A DNA stretch of 64,000 bases from Streptomyces longwoodensis (GCF_001514125.1 NZ_KQ948552.1:485401-549400); one strand, 5' to 3'; positions 42,935-52,241 are shown, counted from the first letter of the stretch. Notes: generated by a model not told the origin, from the letters alone. Numbers and translations are program-made.

Positions 42935-44917
42935 TCATCCGGCGGGTGCGCTCCCGTCGTGCCGGGGGGTGGGGTGGTCGGGTCCGGGCGCGGCCGGGAC
43001 GCCGCGCACGCCGTACGCCTCGACGGCGGCGGCCGTGTGCGCCGGGTACGCCTCGGACAGGGGGGCGGGGGCCGGCGGCGGGGAGCCGTCCTCCAGGCCC
43101 AGCCGGGACTCGGCGAGGCCGATGCCGCGCTGGAAGGCGGCCATCAACCCGGGGTCGTGCCCGGCGGGTTCGCCGTCCTGGCGGGGCAGCGGGCCGCCGC
43201 GCAGCTGGGGCGCGATGTGCTCCTGGGCGCGGCGGCGCGGGAGTTGGGGCCGCCCCATGGTGCCGCGCACCGCGCCGGTCCGGGGGACGGACACGTGCCC
43301 GGCGGCGCCCTCGGCGGCCTGCCGGTCGTCGGCCCGCACCCCGGGCAGGGCGTGGGCGGGCGTGGGCCGGTCGCGGTGCGCGCCACGGAGGGGCAGCGGC
43401 GCCGGCCGCGTGTGCGGTTCGGCCGGGGTGGCCGGCCCGTCGTGCCCGCCGGCCGGGTCCGGCGCCGGGAGGGGGACGACGGTGGCGTGGGCGCCGGTCG
43501 TGTCGTGGACCGGGACCGGAGCCGGGGCGGGTGCGTGAGCGGGTGCGGGCGGCGCGGGTGGGGTCAGGTGGTGGGCACCGGTCGGGTCAGGTTCCCGGCG
43601 CGGCGCCGTCGACGGTACGGGCCCCTGCGCCACGGCACCTTGTGAGATGTCTCCTTGCGCCACGGCTTGTCGGGGGGCGGCACCTCGCGCCGTCGGCGCC
43701 GGCATCCCGGGCGTCGGCCCCAACAGGGCCTGGGGGACGACGAGTACGGCCTGGACGCCGCCGTAGATGTTGTTCTGCAGGCGCACCCTGATGCCGTGGC
43801 GGCGGGCGAGCTGGGAGACGACGAACAGCCCGATGCGGCCGTCGGCGAGCAGGCGGCCCACGTTGACCTGGTCGGGGTCGGCGAGCAGGGCGTTCATCCG
43901 CTGCTGTTCGTCGGCGGGGATGCCGAGGCCGCGGTCCTCGACCTCGACGGCGAGCCCGGAGGTGACGAGGTTGGCGCGCAGCAGGACTTGGGTGTGCGGG
44001 GCGGAGAACACCGTGGCGTTCTCGACGAGTTCGGCGAGCAGGTGGATGACGTCGGCGACGGCGTGCCCGCGCAGTTCGCCGTCCACCGGCGGCACCAGCT
44101 TGACCCGCGAGTACTGCTCGACCTCGGCGATGGCGGAGCGCAGCACCTCGGTCATGGACACCGGGTTGCTCCACTGGCGCCGGGAGACGGCGCCGCCGAG
44201 CACGGCGAGGTTCTCGGCGTGGCGGCGGATGCGGGTGGCCAGGTGGTCGACGTGGAAGAGCCCCTTGAGCAGGTCGGGGTCCTCGATCTCGTTCTCCAGC
44301 TCGTCGAGCAGGGAGATCTCGCGGTGCACCAGCGACTGGAGCCGGCGGGCGAGGTTGACGAACACCTCGAGCTTCTGTTCGCTCCCGGCCTGGCTGGACA
44401 GCTGGGCGGCGCGTACGACGGCGGCGACGGCCCCGTCGTGGGCGCTCGCCAGGTCGGCGGCGAGGGCGTCGAACTCGTCGCCGTCGGCGGGCGGGCGGCC
44501 GCGCGTGCCGCGCCGGGGCGGGGTGTCGCCGCGGCGCAGTGCCTCGACCAGCGCGTGGAGGTCGGCCTCGCGGCGCGCGCTGTGCCGTCGCAGGGTGGTG
44601 ATGCGGTCGCCCATGGAGCGGGCGGTGCGGTCGGCGGCGACGGCCGCGATGAGGATGCCCGCGAGGCTCACACCGACCGCGCAGCCGAGCACCGCCCACA
44701 GGGTGGGGCCGCCCTGCGGGCGCCCGGCGCGCAGGGCGACCAGCACGGCGGCTCCCGCGGCGAGGGCGACCGCGACGGGCGGGAACAGGGCGAGCCGCAT
44801 CAGCTGGGGCCGTATGTGTGTCTCGGCCGGCGCGGGGGCGGGGCGGGCGACCGGTCGCCCGTGCCGCCCGCCCTCGCGGCGGTCTGCGCGGGCGGCCGGT
44901 GCGCGGAGGTGAGACAT
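42935..44917 (-). CDS. Conservon sensor histidine-kinase-like protein (CvnA type)
   Basis: A 660-residue membrane protein. Two closely spaced helices (about 40-64 and 71-95) with almost no external loop precede a coiled region (about 95-130), a four-helix dimerisation part and a HATPase_c domain (about 285-390; LLAELVENATVFSAP, VEDRGLGIP, GLFVVSQLARRHG). The last 260 residues are Pro/Ala/His-rich and low in complexity. It is first in the operon cvnA-B-C-D plus GAF. Confidence 0.92.
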   Translation of the reverse strand: MSHLRAPAARADRREGGRHGRPVARPAPAPAETHIRPQLMRLALFPPVAVALAAGAAVLVALRAGRPQGGPTLWAVLGCAVGVSLAGILIAAVAADRTARSMGDRITTLRRHSARREADLHALVEALRRGDTPPRRGTRGRPPADGDEFDALAADLASAHDGAVAAVVRAAQLSSQAGSEQKLEVFVNLARRLQSLVHREISLLDELENEIEDPDLLKGLFHVDHLATRIRRHAENLAVLGGAVSRRQWSNPVSMTEVLRSAIAEVEQYSRVKLVPPVDGELRGHAVADVIHLLAELVENATVFSAPHTQVLLRANLVTSGLAVEVEDRGLGIPADEQQRMNALLADPDQVNVGRLLADGRIGLFVVSQLARRHGIRVRLQNNIYGGVQAVLVVPQALLGPTPGMPAPTARGAAPRQAVAQGDISQGAVAQGPVPSTAPRREPDPTGAHHLTPPAPPAPAHAPAPAPVPVHDTTGAHATVVPLPAPDPAGGHDGPATPAEPHTRPAPLPLRGAHRDRPTPAHALPGVRADDRQAAEGAAGHVSVPRTGAVRGTMGRPQLPRRRAQEHIAPQLRGGPLPRQDGEPAGHDPGLMAAFQRGIGLAESRLGLEDGSPPPAPAPLSEAYPAHTAAAVEAYGVRGVPAAPGPDHPTPRHDGSAPAG

Positions 44918-45289
44918 CGGTGTCCTCGTACTGGTCCGTCGGGCCCGGTCCCCGCGCGTGGGGGCGCGAGCCGGGTGTGCGGCTTCGTGGTGTCGGGCCG
45001 ACGGGACCGCGGAACACGGCGCCGAGTGGTCCGACGGACACTCACGGTAGTCGCGTACGCCTCATGTGCGGCGGGCAGTTGACAAAGTCCCCCGCACGGC
45101 GTCCCGCTCTGGTATGACGCCTCGAACGGGAGACCGAGCACGCTGCGGCGGCCCTGTTGCCGGGCGCGACGGGGCCGCTGTCGGGCGGGGTGGGGCCGCG
45201 CGAGGGTGCCTGCGAGGAGTCAGGACACCCACGCCCGTCACTCAGCGTATGGGGTGTGGCCTTCGCTCGGACCGGGGACCGACGGACGT
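44918..45289. other. Intergenic region upstream of the conservon
   Basis: About 370 bases with no convincing gene on either strand; the short open frames have no family features or ribosome sites. It must hold the conservon promoter on the minus strand. An AT-richer patch around 45050-45085 (TTGTCAACTG and TACGCGACTACC on the minus strand) is the best candidate, but no clean -35/-10 pair is seen. Confidence 0.5.
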
Positions 45290-46483
45290 TCAGCGCTCTC
45301 CGGCGAGGTCGAGTCCCTCCCGCACCTCGGACGCGGCACGCGGCGACCGCTCCGCACGGTCCCAGGAACGCACCACGGGCGCGGACACCCCGCGCCACCA
45401 CGCCTCCGCGGGCACCTTCCCGGCCGGCTCGAACGGCTCGCCCGGCCGGGGCAGGGCCACCGCCTGCCCGGCGGCCTCGGCGGCGTCCTTGGTCCACTCC
45501 CCCGGCTCGGCCCACGCGTGCGGGGCGAGGTTGAACGTGCCCCAGTGGATCGGCAGCAGGACACCCGAGGGCTCGCCGCCCTGGAGGTCGAGGTGGGCGC
45601 GCAGGCCCTCCTCGGGGGTCATGTGGATGTCGGGCCAGAACTCGCTGTACGCGCCGATCTGGATCATCGTCGCGTCGAAGGTGCCGTGCGCGGCGCCGAT
45701 CTCCCGGAAGCCGTCGAAGTAGCCGGTGTCGCCGCTGTGGTAGATCCGGTGTTCCGCGCCGGCGACGACCCAGGACGCCCACAGCGTGTGCTGGGTGTTG
45801 CGCAGGCCGCGGCCGCAGAAGTGGCGGGCCGGCGTCGCGGTCAGGGTGAGGCCGCCGACCTTGGTCTCCTCGTGCCAGTCCAGCTCGCGCACCCGGCCCT
45901 CGGACACGCCCCAGCGCTCCAGGTGGGCGCCGACGCCGAGCGGCACCGCGAACAGGGTGTCCGTGCCGGCCAGCGCCTTGATCGTGGGCCAGTCCAGGTG
46001 GTCGTAGTGGTCGTGGGAGATCACCACCACGTCTACCTCGCCCAGGGCGGCCAGCGGCAGCGGGACCGGGTGCAGGCGCCGGGGCCCGGCGAACGGGAAC
46101 GGCGAGCAGCGCTCGCCCCAGACCGGGTCGAACAGCACGCGCTGACCGTCGATCTCCGCCAGCACGCTGGAGTGCCCCATCCAGGTCAGCCGCAGCCCGG
46201 TCGCGGGCGGCTCCGCCAGGTCCGCGACGGTGGTCGGGTGCACGGGGACCGTGCCCGAGGGCACGCGGCGGGGCCGGGTCTCCCGGTCGAAGAACACCTT
46301 GGCGAACTCGAGCGCCGAGCCCGAGGGGCGGGTGCGCGCGAGACCACCGGGGTTCTGGAAGACACCGTCTGCGAAGTGGGGGGATCTGCGGATGCGCGCC
46401 AGGCGCTCACCGCTCGGGTCCGCGCCGAAGGCCTCGGGCACCAGCGCGCGGAGCCCGGAGCTCAGGGAACGGAAACCGGCCAC
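45290..46483 (-). CDS. MBL-fold metal-dependent hydrolase (UlaG/NAPE-PLD-like)
   Basis: A 397-residue metallo-beta-lactamase-fold protein. The metal motif is VISHDHYDHLD; further ligands are in PARHFCGRG, YHSGDTGYFDG and LPIHWGTFNLA. The N-terminal ~95 residues are an extra helical region as in NAPE-PLD-like hydrolases that act on phospholipid or lactone bonds. GTG 46483 is chosen because CTGGAGG precedes it; an ATG at 46516 is in frame. Substrate is unknown. Confidence 0.87.
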   Translation of the reverse strand: MAGFRSLSSGLRALVPEAFGADPSGERLARIRRSPHFADGVFQNPGGLARTRPSGSALEFAKVFFDRETRPRRVPSGTVPVHPTTVADLAEPPATGLRLTWMGHSSVLAEIDGQRVLFDPVWGERCSPFPFAGPRRLHPVPLPLAALGEVDVVVISHDHYDHLDWPTIKALAGTDTLFAVPLGVGAHLERWGVSEGRVRELDWHEETKVGGLTLTATPARHFCGRGLRNTQHTLWASWVVAGAEHRIYHSGDTGYFDGFREIGAAHGTFDATMIQIGAYSEFWPDIHMTPEEGLRAHLDLQGGEPSGVLLPIHWGTFNLAPHAWAEPGEWTKDAAEAAGQAVALPRPGEPFEPAGKVPAEAWWRGVSAPVVRSWDRAERSPRAASEVREGLDLAGER

Positions 46484-46697
46484 GGTACCTCCAGGGGAAT
46501 CGCCGAGGGTTCCCATTATGGTCCGCCCCTCTGACAGCACCGGCCCGGCGCCCGCGCGGGACGGGTCCGCAGCGGACACCGCGGACCGACGCTCGGGCAA
46601 TGGCCGTCGTGCGCGGTGTGCTCTGGCAGAGTCGACGCGTGTGGGGAGGGACGCACGAAGCCTGCACGCCCATCGGCCTGAAGAACCAGGACTTGTC

Positions 46698-47603
46698 ATG
46701 AGTGACGCACGAGGCGGCCCAGGCCGCCACGCGGAGCACGGCGCCCCGGACAGTCGCATGACGTCCGCCGAGCCGCGCGCCGAGGGCGCGGGGCCCTTCA
46801 CCACCCGGCTCACCTGGCAGCCGCCCGGCGGGGGCACCGCCGTGTGGGAGTCACGGCCCGCCCGGCGCCGCGGCGTCATCGCGGTCCGCCCGTCCGGCGC
46901 ACCGGCCGGACGGAACGTCAGCGTCGACGATGTCACGCTCGGCCGGCTGCGCCGGCTCAACGCCCTCGCCGCGACCGCCTTCGTCCTCGGCGGCGCGCTC
47001 TTCGCGGCGGGTGCCGCCGTCGCCCAGTTCGGCTCCGGCGACGCCACCACCTGCGCCTCGATCTACTTCGCCGGCGGCCTGTTCTTCAACACCGGCGGCT
47101 ACGTCTCCCTGTTGCAGGTCGTCAACGCGCCCCGCCACGAACCCGGCGGCGAGGGCCGCCTGGTCACCCGCGGCTGGCGCTGGTGGAGTTACGAGCCGGC
47201 GCGGGTCGACTGGCTGAGCACCTTCGTCCTGTTCGCCGGAACGCTGGTGTTCGCCGTCGACCTGCTGGACTCCTTCCTGCGCGGACTGAGTGTCCAGGAG
47301 GTCAACCGGCTCGTCTGGGCGCCGGACGTGATCGGCTGCCTGCTGTTCCTGATCTCCGGCCACCTCGCGTTCGTCGAGATCTGCCACCGCGCCCGGCCCT
47401 GCCTGCGCTCGCGCAGCCTCGGCTGGTGGATCACCGCCGTGAACCAGCTCGGCTCCGTCCTCTTCATGGTCTCGGCGGTCGCCGCCTACACCCGCCCGGC
47501 CACCGGCAGCCTGGTCAACGCCGACATCGCCGACTGGGGCACGCTGCTGGGCGCCGGGTGCTTCAGCGTGGCCGGCCTGCTCCAGTTGTACGAACGTCCC
47601 TGA
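46698..47603 (+). CDS. Membrane protein with YrhK-like domain
   Basis: A 301-residue protein. The first ~85 residues are polar; then come about six hydrophobic segments, starting LNALAATAFVLGGALFAAGA. The second half (WWSYEPARVDWLSTFVLFAG onwards) looks like YrhK-domain proteins. Function is unknown. CCAGG precedes the ATG weakly. Its 3' end overlaps the converging oxidoreductase gene by 41 bases. Confidence 0.78.
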   Translation: MSDARGGPGRHAEHGAPDSRMTSAEPRAEGAGPFTTRLTWQPPGGGTAVWESRPARRRGVIAVRPSGAPAGRNVSVDDVTLGRLRRLNALAATAFVLGGALFAAGAAVAQFGSGDATTCASIYFAGGLFFNTGGYVSLLQVVNAPRHEPGGEGRLVTRGWRWWSYEPARVDWLSTFVLFAGTLVFAVDLLDSFLRGLSVQEVNRLVWAPDVIGCLLFLISGHLAFVEICHRARPCLRSRSLGWWITAVNQLGSVLFMVSAVAAYTRPATGSLVNADIADWGTLLGAGCFSVAGLLQLYERP

Positions 47604-49896
47604 CCCGGTCGCCGACGGGCTCCAGCCGGACCACGAGCCCCTTGGACGTGGGCTGGTTGCTCATGTCGGCGACGCTGTCCAGCGGCACCAGGACGTTGGT
47701 CTCCGGGTAGTAGGCGGCGGCCGAGCCCTTGGCCGCCGGATAGGGCACGACCTCGAAGTTCTCGGCCCGGCGCTCGGTGCCGTCCTCCCAGACGCTCACC
47801 AGGTCCACCCGGTCCCCCTGGGCGAGACCGAGTGCGGACAGGTCGGCCGGGTTGACGAGGACGACGTGGCGGCTGCCGTGGATGCCGCGGTAGCGGTCGT
47901 TGTTGGTGTACGGGACGGTGTTCCACTGGTCGTGCGAGCGCAGGGTCTGCAGCAGCAGGTGCCCCTCGGGGGCCCGGGGGACCACCGGGTCGTTGCAGGT
48001 GAAGCGGGCCTTGCCGGTCTCGGTGCGGAACACGCCCTCGTTGACCGGGTTGGGCAGCTGGAAGCCTCCCGGACGGGTCACCCGGGCGTTGAAGTCGTGG
48101 AAGCCCGGCACGATCCGGGAGATGCTGTCGCGGATGGTGCCGTAGTCGCCCTCGAACTTCGCCCAGGGGATGTCCCCCACGCCGTCGACGCTCAGCCGGG
48201 CGAGCCGGCACAGGATGGCGACCTCGCTCAGCAGCATGCGCGAGGCCGGCTCCAGCCGCCCCTGGGAGGTGTGCACCTCGCTCATGGAGTTCTCGACGGT
48301 GACGAACTGCTCGCCATCGGCCTGCACGTCGCGCTCGGTGCGCCCCAGCGTCGGCAGGATCAGCGCGGTGTCGCCGCAGACGGTGTGCGAGCGGTTGAGC
48401 TTGGTGGAGATGTGGGCGGTCAGCCGGCACGAAGGCATCGCCTTCTCGGTGACGTCGCTGTCGGGCGCCGCGCGCACGAAGTTGCCGGCCAGGGCCAGGA
48501 AGACCTTGACGCGGCCCTCCAGCATCGCCTTGATCGACTTCACCGAGTCCAGGCCGTGCGGGCGCGGCGGGTCGAAGCCGAACTCCTCCTGCAGGGCGTC
48601 CAGGAAGCTGTCCGGCATCTGCTCCCAGATGCCCATGGTGCGGTCGCCCTGGACGTTGCTGTGGCCGCGCACCGGGCAGACGCCCGTGCCCGCGCGCCCC
48701 AGGTTGCCGCGCAGCATCAGGAAGTTGACGATCTCCCGGATCGTGGGCACGCCGTGCTTGTGCTGGGTGATGCCCATCGCCCAGCACACGACGACGCGTT
48801 CGCTGCCCAGCACCTCGTCGCGGACCTTCTCGATCTCCTCACGGGTCAGCCCCGTCGCCGCGCGCACGTCGTCCCAGTCGACGGTGCGGGCGTGCCGGGC
48901 GAACTCCTCGAAGCCGGAGGTGTGGGCGTCGATGAAGTCGTGGTCCAGGACGGTGCCGGGACGCGCGTCCTCCGCCTCCAGCAGCAGCCGGTTCAGGGCC
49001 TGGAACAGGGCGAGGTCCCCGCCCGGCTTGATGTGCAGGAAGCGGTCGGCGATCTGGGTGCCGCGCCCGACGACCCCGCGCGGCTTCTGCGGGTTCTTGA
49101 AGCGTCGCAGGCCCGCCTCCGGCAGCGGGTTCACCGCCACGATGCGGCCGCCGTTGCGCTTGGCCTCCTCCAGGGCCGACAGCTGCCGCGGGTGGTTGCT
49201 GCCCGGGTTCTGCCCGACCAGGAAGATCAGGTCCGCGTGGTGGAGGTCGTCGAGGCTCACGGTGCCCTTGCCGACGCCGAGCGTCTCGTTCAGGGCGAAG
49301 CCGCTGGACTCGTGGCACATGTTGCTGCAGTCGGGCAGGTTGTTGGTGCCCAGGGCGCGGGCGAAGAGCTGGAAGACGAAGGCGGCTTCGTTACTGGCCC
49401 GGCCGGAGGTGTAGAAGACCGCCTCGTCGGGCGAGTCCAGGCCCTTGAGTTCCTGCGCGAGGACGCCCAGGGCGTCGTTCCAGCCGATGGGCTCGTAGTG
49501 GTCCGACCCGGGCCGCTTGAACATCGGCTCGGTGAGCCGGCCCTGCTGGTTGAGCCACATGTCGGAACGGGCCGCCAGGTCGGACACGCTGTGCTCGCGG
49601 AAGAAGTCGGCGGTGATCCGGCGCGTGGTGGCCTCGTCGTTGATGTGCTTGGCGCCGTTCTCGCAGTACTCGTTGCGGTGGCGCCGGCCCGGGGCGGGGT
49701 CCGCCCACGCGCAGCCGGGGCAGTCGATCCCGCCCACCTGGTTCATGGTGAGCAGGTCGACGCCGGTCTTGCGCGGGGAGGTCTGCTCCAGCGAGTACTC
49801 CAGCGCGTGCACGACGGCGGGGACCCCGGCCGCCCACTTCTTCGGCGGTGTCACGGAGAGGGAGGTCTCCGGCTCCTCACCGGGCGGGTTCTGCAT
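47563..49896 (-). CDS. Molybdopterin oxidoreductase (FdhF/YdeP family)
   Basis: A 777-residue formate-dehydrogenase-like enzyme of the YdeP branch. The N-terminal cysteines in GIDCPGCAWAD and YCENGAK likely hold an iron-sulfur cluster. CSNMCHESSG is the region that faces molybdenum, and HLVGQNPGSNHPRQ-like sequence (FLVGQNPGSNHPRQL) and VCPVRGHSNVQGDRT bind the bis-MGD cofactor. A molydopterin-dinucleotide-binding C-terminal domain ends the protein. No electron-transfer subunit is adjacent. It follows a SRPBCC gene after 36 bases. YdeP-type members are linked to acid stress; the true substrate is unknown. Confidence 0.9.
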   Translation of the reverse strand: MQNPPGEEPETSLSVTPPKKWAAGVPAVVHALEYSLEQTSPRKTGVDLLTMNQVGGIDCPGCAWADPAPGRRHRNEYCENGAKHINDEATTRRITADFFREHSVSDLAARSDMWLNQQGRLTEPMFKRPGSDHYEPIGWNDALGVLAQELKGLDSPDEAVFYTSGRASNEAAFVFQLFARALGTNNLPDCSNMCHESSGFALNETLGVGKGTVSLDDLHHADLIFLVGQNPGSNHPRQLSALEEAKRNGGRIVAVNPLPEAGLRRFKNPQKPRGVVGRGTQIADRFLHIKPGGDLALFQALNRLLLEAEDARPGTVLDHDFIDAHTSGFEEFARHARTVDWDDVRAATGLTREEIEKVRDEVLGSERVVVCWAMGITQHKHGVPTIREIVNFLMLRGNLGRAGTGVCPVRGHSNVQGDRTMGIWEQMPDSFLDALQEEFGFDPPRPHGLDSVKSIKAMLEGRVKVFLALAGNFVRAAPDSDVTEKAMPSCRLTAHISTKLNRSHTVCGDTALILPTLGRTERDVQADGEQFVTVENSMSEVHTSQGRLEPASRMLLSEVAILCRLARLSVDGVGDIPWAKFEGDYGTIRDSISRIVPGFHDFNARVTRPGGFQLPNPVNEGVFRTETGKARFTCNDPVVPRAPEGHLLLQTLRSHDQWNTVPYTNNDRYRGIHGSRHVVLVNPADLSALGLAQGDRVDLVSVWEDGTERRAENFEVVPYPAAKGSAAAYYPETNVLVPLDSVADMSNQPTSKGLVVRLEPVGDRVRDVRTTGAGRPR

Positions 49897-49932
49897 CGCT
49901 TGGCCTTTCTGTTGCCGTGTGCGGTACGCGGG

Positions 49933-50526
49933 TCAGCCGACGGGCCACTGGGCGACACGGCTCCTGGGCGGTTCCGGGGTGTCGTGCTGGACCCGGCCGT
50001 TGCGGATGGTGCCGCGCCAGGCACCGCCCTCCTGCCCGAGGCCCTCGATGAAGTGCTGGAAGCGGACCAGTTCCCCGCGCACCAGGCGGGCGGTCAGCTC
50101 CGTGACCCGGGAGGAGCGGATGAGGGCCTTCGCGGGTCCGGGCGGCCGCAGGAACATCCGGACCGTGATCGCGGTGCCGCCGGACTCCGTCGGCCGGAAC
50201 TCGACCTCCCCCTCGTGGGTGGGGTGCTGCTCCAGGCCGCGCCAGGCCAGGTAGGCGTCGGGGTCTTGTTCCAGGATCTCCACCGAGAAACGGTGGCGCA
50301 GGGGGCCGTAGCCGATGGTCCACGCGGTGACGGTGGGCCGAACCTGCTCGACGCCCTGCACCACGGCCGAGAAGCGCGGGAACGTCTTGAACTGCGTCCA
50401 CTGGTTGTAGGCCGTGCGGACCGGCACCGCGATCTCGACCGTCTCCTCGACGTGCCGCTCGCGCAGCGGACGGCGGCGTACGACACCGTCGCCGCCGGTG
50501 CGCCCATCGTCCTCTTCGTGCGCCAT
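49933..50526 (-). CDS. SRPBCC (START/cyclase-like) family protein
   Basis: A 197-residue protein with one SRPBCC domain (about 28-165): ETVEIAVPVRTAYNQWTQFKT, FPRFSAVVQGVEQV, LAWRGLEQ and GEVEFRPTESGGTAITVRM are typical. The N-terminal 27 residues are charged. It probably binds a hydrophobic molecule or acts as a stress protein. It is the first gene of the pair with the molybdopterin oxidoreductase. The 259-base gap upstream (50527-50785) shows no gene. Confidence 0.85.
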   Translation of the reverse strand: MAHEEDDGRTGGDGVVRRRPLRERHVEETVEIAVPVRTAYNQWTQFKTFPRFSAVVQGVEQVRPTVTAWTIGYGPLRHRFSVEILEQDPDAYLAWRGLEQHPTHEGEVEFRPTESGGTAITVRMFLRPPGPAKALIRSSRVTELTARLVRGELVRFQHFIEGLGQEGGAWRGTIRNGRVQHDTPEPPRSRVAQWPVG

Positions 50527-50785
50527 CCTTGTCCTTCTTCCGGGGGAGAGCCGGGCACCCGGCTTCCTCGTGGGTCAGGGCACCCCTTCCGGTTCCCCAA
50601 TCCGGGCCTTCGAGTCACCCCGACCGCATCCGAGGGGTGGAGCGGAAAGGGCAGCCGCACGGATGCACGGGCACCGCTCCTGGACGCCGACGCCCGCCGG
50701 CCACCTCCAGCTTCACCCTGGGCCCGGCCACCCGCCACTCACCGTGAGCACGGTGGGTGGGGACGCCGAGTGCCGTCCGCTGGGC

Positions 50786-51481
50786 TCAAGCGCGGGGAGG
50801 TGAGCAGTCGATGCCGGAGACGGGGGCGGCCTCGGCGGGGAGGCGGTCGGACGGCGCCGGTGTGGCGGAGCCCTGGTCGGCCCGGCGCGCGATGTGGACC
50901 CGCAGCAGCCCTTCGATGCCGCGCAGCAGGGTCTCGCCGGCCGCCACCGGGTCGCCGAGGTAACCGGCGCTCATCGCGCCGTCGCGGAGCATGACGAAGT
51001 GCCGTCCGGCGTGCTCGGCCTGCGCGGGGGTGATGTCGGCGAACAGCCCCGTGACCGTCTGCAGGAACCACGCGCGGTGCTCCACGACGGCCCGGTGGAC
51101 CGGGTGCCCCGGGTCGGGGAACTCCGCTGCCGCGTTGAGGAAGGCGCACCCGCGGTAACCGGGCGAACGGATCTGCTCGACCAACGACTCCCCGATGCCC
51201 CGCAGGATGGCGTCGGTCGGCACGTCCTCGGCCGTCAGGGTGGCGATCTGGCCGCGGATCGCCTGGTCGACGCTGCCGAGGTAGGCCACCGCGAGGTCTT
51301 CCTTGCTGCGGAAGTGGCGGTAGAAGGTCGCGTTGGTGACCTTCGCCTCGGCGACCAGGCGGTCCACGCCCACGGTGTGGATGCCTTCCGCGTAGAAGAG
51401 CTGCCCGGCGGTCCTCAGCAGTCGCTCCCGGGCCTCGGAGACCCGCCTGCCGGTACCTGCGCCGGCTTCCGTCCTCGTCAT
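50786..51481 (-). CDS. TetR family repressor of the 51.5-kb divergent pair
   Basis: A 231-residue TetR protein. The N-terminal helix-turn-helix has LLRTAGQLFYAEGIHTVGVD and VTNATFYRHFRSKEDL. The ligand domain follows (GYRGCAFLNAAAEFPDPGHP). The start lies 6 bases after TACGAT (51488-51493), so the mRNA is probably leaderless. Two related operators lie in the gap to the divergent membrane-protein gene. This arrangement indicates a dedicated repressor of that gene and of itself. Confidence 0.92.
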   Translation of the reverse strand: MTRTEAGAGTGRRVSEARERLLRTAGQLFYAEGIHTVGVDRLVAEAKVTNATFYRHFRSKEDLAVAYLGSVDQAIRGQIATLTAEDVPTDAILRGIGESLVEQIRSPGYRGCAFLNAAAEFPDPGHPVHRAVVEHRAWFLQTVTGLFADITPAQAEHAGRHFVMLRDGAMSAGYLGDPVAAGETLLRGIEGLLRVHIARRADQGSATPAPSDRLPAEAAPVSGIDCSPPRA

Positions 51482-51497
51482 ACGGCCATCGTAGCGG

Positions 51498-51513
51498 GTA
51501 GAACGCTCTCTCT
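51498..51513. promoter_or_regulatory. Operator O1 at the tetR promoter
   Basis: GTAGAACGCTCTCTCT shares AGAACG-TCTCTCT with the reverse of the perfect repeat at 51557-51578. It covers the -35 position of the leaderless tetR promoter (TACGAT at 51488-51493). Its left arm is degenerate, so binding is probably weaker than at the other site. Confidence 0.55.
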
Positions 51514-51556
51514 TGTTTTGGAGGGGGGTGCTGTGCCAGGCTGTCGGGAGATCAAG

Positions 51557-51578
51557 GTAGAGAGACCGTTCTCTCTAC
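51557..51578. promoter_or_regulatory. Operator O2, perfect inverted repeat
   Basis: Arms GTAGAGAGA and TCTCTCTAC pair perfectly around CCGT. The site is 85 bases upstream of the membrane-protein start and 76 bases from the tetR start, within an AT-rich patch. Typical TetR operators have this size and symmetry. Confidence 0.8.
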
Positions 51579-51662
51579 TAGCGAAGTCCGCAGTCGTCAC
51601 GTGCACCTCGCCACTGACCACCCGCCACACCCACCACTCGTCATGCGCTTCTGGAGGACCCC

Positions 51663-52241
51663 ATGGCATCCACCGCACCCGCTCCCGCCCCGGCCCCCGC
51701 GGAGCCGGCCGGCACCACGCCCGCCCTGCGCAGGCTGTACGTCGTCCGCTTCGTCTTCGCCGTGGCATGGGCCGCGCTCCTCCTGCTCGGCGGGTCCGAA
51801 CTCACCCTGGGCGTCCAACTGTTGCTGGCCCTGTACCCCGCGTTCGACGTGGCGGCGGCCGTCGTGGACGCCAGGTCGGCGCGCGCAGCCGGACCGCTCA
51901 AGGGCCTGTACGCCAACATGGCGGTGAGCGCGCTCGCCGCGGTCGGGGTCGCCGTCGCCGGCACGTCGAGCGTCGCGGACGTGCTGCGGGTCTGGGGCGC
52001 ATGGGCGATCGTCTCCGGCCTCGTCCAGCTCCTGGTGGGCCTGGCGCGCCGGTCGATGGGCGGCCAGTGGGCCATGATCCTCAGCGGCGGCATCTCGGTC
52101 CTCGCGGGCGCGAGCTTCCTCCGCGGCGCGGCCCAGGACGACCCCACACTGACCGCCCTCGCGGGGTACGCCACGCTCGGCGGAATCTTCTTCCTGGTGT
52201 CAGCGGTCCGCCTGTCCCGCTCCATCCCGCGGGAGCGGTGA
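51663..52241 (+). CDS. Small membrane protein (DUF308/HdeD-like)
   Basis: A 192-residue protein with six evenly spaced hydrophobic segments after a Pro/Ala-rich lead. Example segments are VRFVFAVAWAALLLLGG, LTLGVQLLLALYPAFDVAAA and WAMILSGGISVLAGASFL. The pattern resembles HdeD/DUF308 acid-resistance membrane proteins. TGGAGGA precedes the ATG. It is divergent from, and probably repressed by, the TetR protein at 51481. Function is unknown. Confidence 0.85.
   Translation: MASTAPAPAPAPAEPAGTTPALRRLYVVRFVFAVAWAALLLLGGSELTLGVQLLLALYPAFDVAAAVVDARSARAAGPLKGLYANMAVSALAAVGVAVAGTSSVADVLRVWGAWAIVSGLVQLLVGLARRSMGGQWAMILSGGISVLAGASFLRGAAQDDPTLTALAGYATLGGIFFLVSAVRLSRSIPRER

Noticed and set aside
45066..45722. 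Plus-strand frame of about 218 codons in the conservon-MBL gap
   Set aside because: Most of it is antisense to the MBL-fold gene and the rest lacks any domain or start signal.
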